Origin: Synechococcus sp. MVIR-18-1
GTDB taxonomy: Bacteria > Cyanobacteriota > Cyanobacteriia > PCC-6307 > Cyanobiaceae
Length of the DNA: 64,000 bases
Direction of reading: 5' to 3'
NCBI RefSeq assembly: GCF_014279835.1
Contig: NZ_CP047942.1
Span: forward strand, 1,736,001-1,800,000
The notes beneath the pieces were generated by a model that was not told where the DNA came from, made no database searches, and worked only from the letters and a program-made list of their open reading frames with translations. The position numbers and the translations under genes were made by a program. Positions within the stretch are counted from its first letter, which is position 1; each line of letters begins with the position of its first letter. This document shows positions 61,985 to 64,000 of the stretch, in pieces.

Positions 61985-63388
61985 TTAAGCGCTGTGTAGA
62001 TGAGCGCCGCGATCAGGCCAGCGTCGCATCAACAGAAGCCCGAGCACGACTAACACAGCTGGAATGAAGCCCATGCAAAGCCGAATGGCAATCAGTGCTG
62101 TTTCAGGCTGTTGGACAGAACTCAAGGCGCCATCGGCTGTCTTCGTGGAGATGTATCCAGTGAGCGAGAGCAAGGTTCCAAACACGCTCATGCTGAGGCC
62201 AATGATTAATTTTTGCCCAAACACCATCCAAGCGGTGTAGAGGCCCGCTGGGCGGGTGGGATCCGCGTCGATCGCATCGGGAAGCAGGGACCAGGGGATG
62301 AGATAAGCGGTTGAGGCTCCCAATCCCACAAGCATGATCAAGCCGATCACAGGGATCAGAGCAACCACTCCACTGTTTTCAGGGATCGGGTTGAGGAGCG
62401 TGGAAAGAAGGCAGCCGGCAATCCAGATGCTCGAGCCCCAACCGAGAGCTGTGATGCGTCCATGTCGGTTCGACACCACGCTCCAAACCTGGAGACCCAC
62501 CAATGCTGCGACATTGAAGCCAAGCAAGAGCAACGTGGCGATTCCAGCTGGAACGTGGATGACTTGGACGAGCCAAATCAAGGCAACCACCTGCATCAGC
62601 TGGAGGCCAAACCACAGCAGCAAATACAGCCCCAGCACCATCAGAAATCGTGAGTTTGAGCGAATGCGCCGCAGTTGTTGCAGCAAGGGCTCTTTGTTGC
62701 CACTGGGGCGTTGTGCTTTTTTGGCGTAGGGGGCCAGACCCCAGCAGCAAACCAGGGTTGCCACTGCTGCGATCGTTCCTGAGATTTGTCCCATCAATAG
62801 GTAGCCACCACTGCCCTCTCGCAAGACGAAAACAGCGATGAGCAACCCGATGGTTCCCGCCATGATGGATCCGGTAAATCGAGCTGCATTCAGCCGCGTG
62901 CGAATCGCCGTATCCGGTGTGAGCTCGGTGGAAAGCGCCGCGTAGGGCAGATTCACGCTTGTGTAGGCCGTCATTAGCAGGATGGCCATCAGCACGTAAT
63001 ACGCCGTGCGTTGCAACGTGCTGCCCTCAGGGACCCACCACATCGCTGCCAGGCTGATGCCTAACGGCAGCGCTGCTGCAAACATCCAGGGAAGTCTTGG
63101 GCCCCATCGACTGTTGGTGTGATCGCTCATCCAACCGATCAGGGGATCATTGATGGCATCCCAAAGTTTGATCACGGTGAGCAGGGAGCCTGCAATAAAA
63201 GCTGGCAACCCTGCTGCAGAGGTGAAGAAGGGAAACAGGTAAAAACCCAGCGTCGTGGCGGCTAGTCCGGTTCCAGCATCTCCGAGCCCATACGCGAGCA
63301 TGAGACGGCGACGGGAGCCCTCGGGGCGAGCTGTTGAAGAGGTCAATCCGGAACAGGGGGCACGCGGACCGTCATAATGATTGGGCAC
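61985..63388 (-). CDS. GPH-type (glycoside-pentoside-hexuronide:cation) transporter
   Basis: A 467-residue, 12-helix transporter. The conserved GPH segments include LMLAYGLGDAGTGLAATTLG, the WDAINDPLIGWMSDHTNSRWGPRLPW motif (in two parts, IKLWDAINDPLIGWMSDHT and RWGPRLPWM), and YTSVNLPYAALSTELTPD. Such carriers import glycosides or similar with Na+ or H+. In cyanobacteria the substrate is not known; it may lie in the glycogen/sugar context since a debranching enzyme is close downstream in the minus sense. The gene may be part of the same transcription direction as the permease, 23 bases upstream of it. Confidence 0.85.
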   Translation of the reverse strand: MPNHYDGPRAPCSGLTSSTARPEGSRRRLMLAYGLGDAGTGLAATTLGFYLFPFFTSAAGLPAFIAGSLLTVIKLWDAINDPLIGWMSDHTNSRWGPRLPWMFAAALPLGISLAAMWWVPEGSTLQRTAYYVLMAILLMTAYTSVNLPYAALSTELTPDTAIRTRLNAARFTGSIMAGTIGLLIAVFVLREGSGGYLLMGQISGTIAAVATLVCCWGLAPYAKKAQRPSGNKEPLLQQLRRIRSNSRFLMVLGLYLLLWFGLQLMQVVALIWLVQVIHVPAGIATLLLLGFNVAALVGLQVWSVVSNRHGRITALGWGSSIWIAGCLLSTLLNPIPENSGVVALIPVIGLIMLVGLGASTAYLIPWSLLPDAIDADPTRPAGLYTAWMVFGQKLIIGLSMSVFGTLLSLTGYISTKTADGALSSVQQPETALIAIRLCMGFIPAVLVVLGLLLMRRWPDRGAHLHSA

Positions 63389-63435
63389 GCGACTTAACGG
63401 CTACCATTACGAGTAAGCAGTTCAAGCGTACTAGT

Positions 63436-63506
<71 letters not shown>

Positions 63507-63510
63507 TGAT

Positions 63511-64000
63511 TCAAGAGCTCAGTCGGTCGGCGTACTCCTGAGCCACCATCACCACGAGGCTGCGCGCTTCTAATGGAACTCCAGACGGAGTCCAGCGTTC
63601 GATGTGGCTGGGTAGATCTTCTCCAGCAGGTAATGCTGTATCGATCAAGCGACACCATGGAGAGGCTGCTTCCGGCAGGTCGAAGTGCATGGATTTGAAA
63701 TAGGCGTTGAAGCCCATCCACAAAACGGCACCTTGATGTCCTTGCTGCAGGCTCATCGCTAAACAGTGGGACCAGTTAGCCCAGTCAGGCTTGCTGAGCT
63801 CTACTCCGTGCCACTGACGCCACAACTCGTTTGAGTCGCTTGATCGGATTGGTTTCTTTTCGTTGTGAGCTCGGATCGGATTGAACAAGACAGCAAGTTG
63901 TTGGCGCACATCGAGTAGGCGTCTCACGTAGGTCTGCAACTCGTGATCGCAATGATCGTCTCCCCAGATCATCCAGCTGAGAGGGCTGTCCTGGCACCAG
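63511..64000 (-). CDS. Glycogen debranching enzyme GlgX/isoamylase type, C-terminal part
   Basis: The minus-strand frame is open from the right edge (WCQDSPLSWMIWGDDHCDHE...) to the TGA at 63511, covering about 163 residues. The end of the A domain and the C-terminal beta-sandwich of GlgX/TreX-type GH13 proteins are recognised: RRLLDVRQQLAVLFNP, the LWRQWHGVELSKPDW motif, then SHCLAMSLQQGHQGAVLWMGFNAYFKSMHFDLPE (two segments seen: CLAMSL and LWMGFNAYFKSM). It hydrolyses alpha-1,6 branches in glycogen. The stop is five bases beyond the tRNA, on the opposite strand. Confidence 0.85.
   Translation of the reverse strand, partial: WCQDSPLSWMIWGDDHCDHELQTYVRRLLDVRQQLAVLFNPIRAHNEKKPIRSSDSNELWRQWHGVELSKPDWANWSHCLAMSLQQGHQGAVLWMGFNAYFKSMHFDLPEAASPWCRLIDTALPAGEDLPSHIERWTPSGVPLEARSLVVMVAQEYADRLSS

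Overview
The window is chromosomal DNA from a marine picocyanobacterium, almost certainly a phycoerythrin-containing marine Synechococcus (subcluster 5.1). The evidence is a complete kaiABC clock cluster with a full-length kaiA, an NblS-type histidine kinase, a HEAT-repeat phycoerythrin bilin lyase, many cyanobacterial-only families (DUF1825, DUF3086, DUF3119, DUF3303, DUF3764, Nif11-like) and very tight gene packing. The moderate GC content would suit a clade I or IV type strain, but that is an inference.

Layout. 1-10 kb is housekeeping plus envelope: an esterase/phytase-like end fragment, a YbhN-like membrane protein, LarC, an M41-like zinc protease, exonuclease III, a GlcD-type oxidase, HemL, an OprB-type porin and a DUF481 outer membrane protein. 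10.8-13.6 kb holds gamma-glutamyltransferase and YajQ. From about 13.6 to 27 kb is an accessory stretch of short orphan genes, small secreted or membrane proteins, probable gene remnants and micro-ORFs, with AmpG, a GNAT acetyltransferase, an acyltransferase-3 and an isocitrate lyase/PEP mutase family enzyme interspersed. YebC, TruB and a methyltransferase follow.

From about 29.8 to 35.7 kb is an AT-rich island: a Nif11-like peptide gene, two overlapping AraC-type regulators (fciA/fciB type), a tiny ribbon-helix-helix protein, and a bilin lyase of the MpeY/MpeZ/MpeW group. This is the gene set of the known type IV chromatic acclimation (CA4) island, which changes the phycourobilin/phycoerythrobilin ratio of phycoerythrin II in blue versus green light. 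It sits directly beside rpmA-rplU and the clock genes. Three small genes in or at its edge, the RHH protein, a 59-codon ORF overlapping the lyase 3' end and a 56-aa protein, are the least described parts.

From 35.8 kb to the end the region is conserved core: rpmA, rplU, kaiABC, nblS, purD, purC, bamA, lpxC-fabZ-lpxA-lpxB (lipid A synthesis right after the outer membrane assembly factor), msrA, pepA, GIY-YIG and HhH proteins, a LuxR-type regulator with a degenerate receiver, DUF1825, tyrS, an SMP-30 family gene, pyrF, plsY, DUF3086, DUF3119, an MlaE-type permease, a GPH sugar transporter, tRNA-Gly(UCC) and the 3' end of a glycogen debranching enzyme. No CRISPR array, insertion sequence, rRNA or phage gene was recognised.
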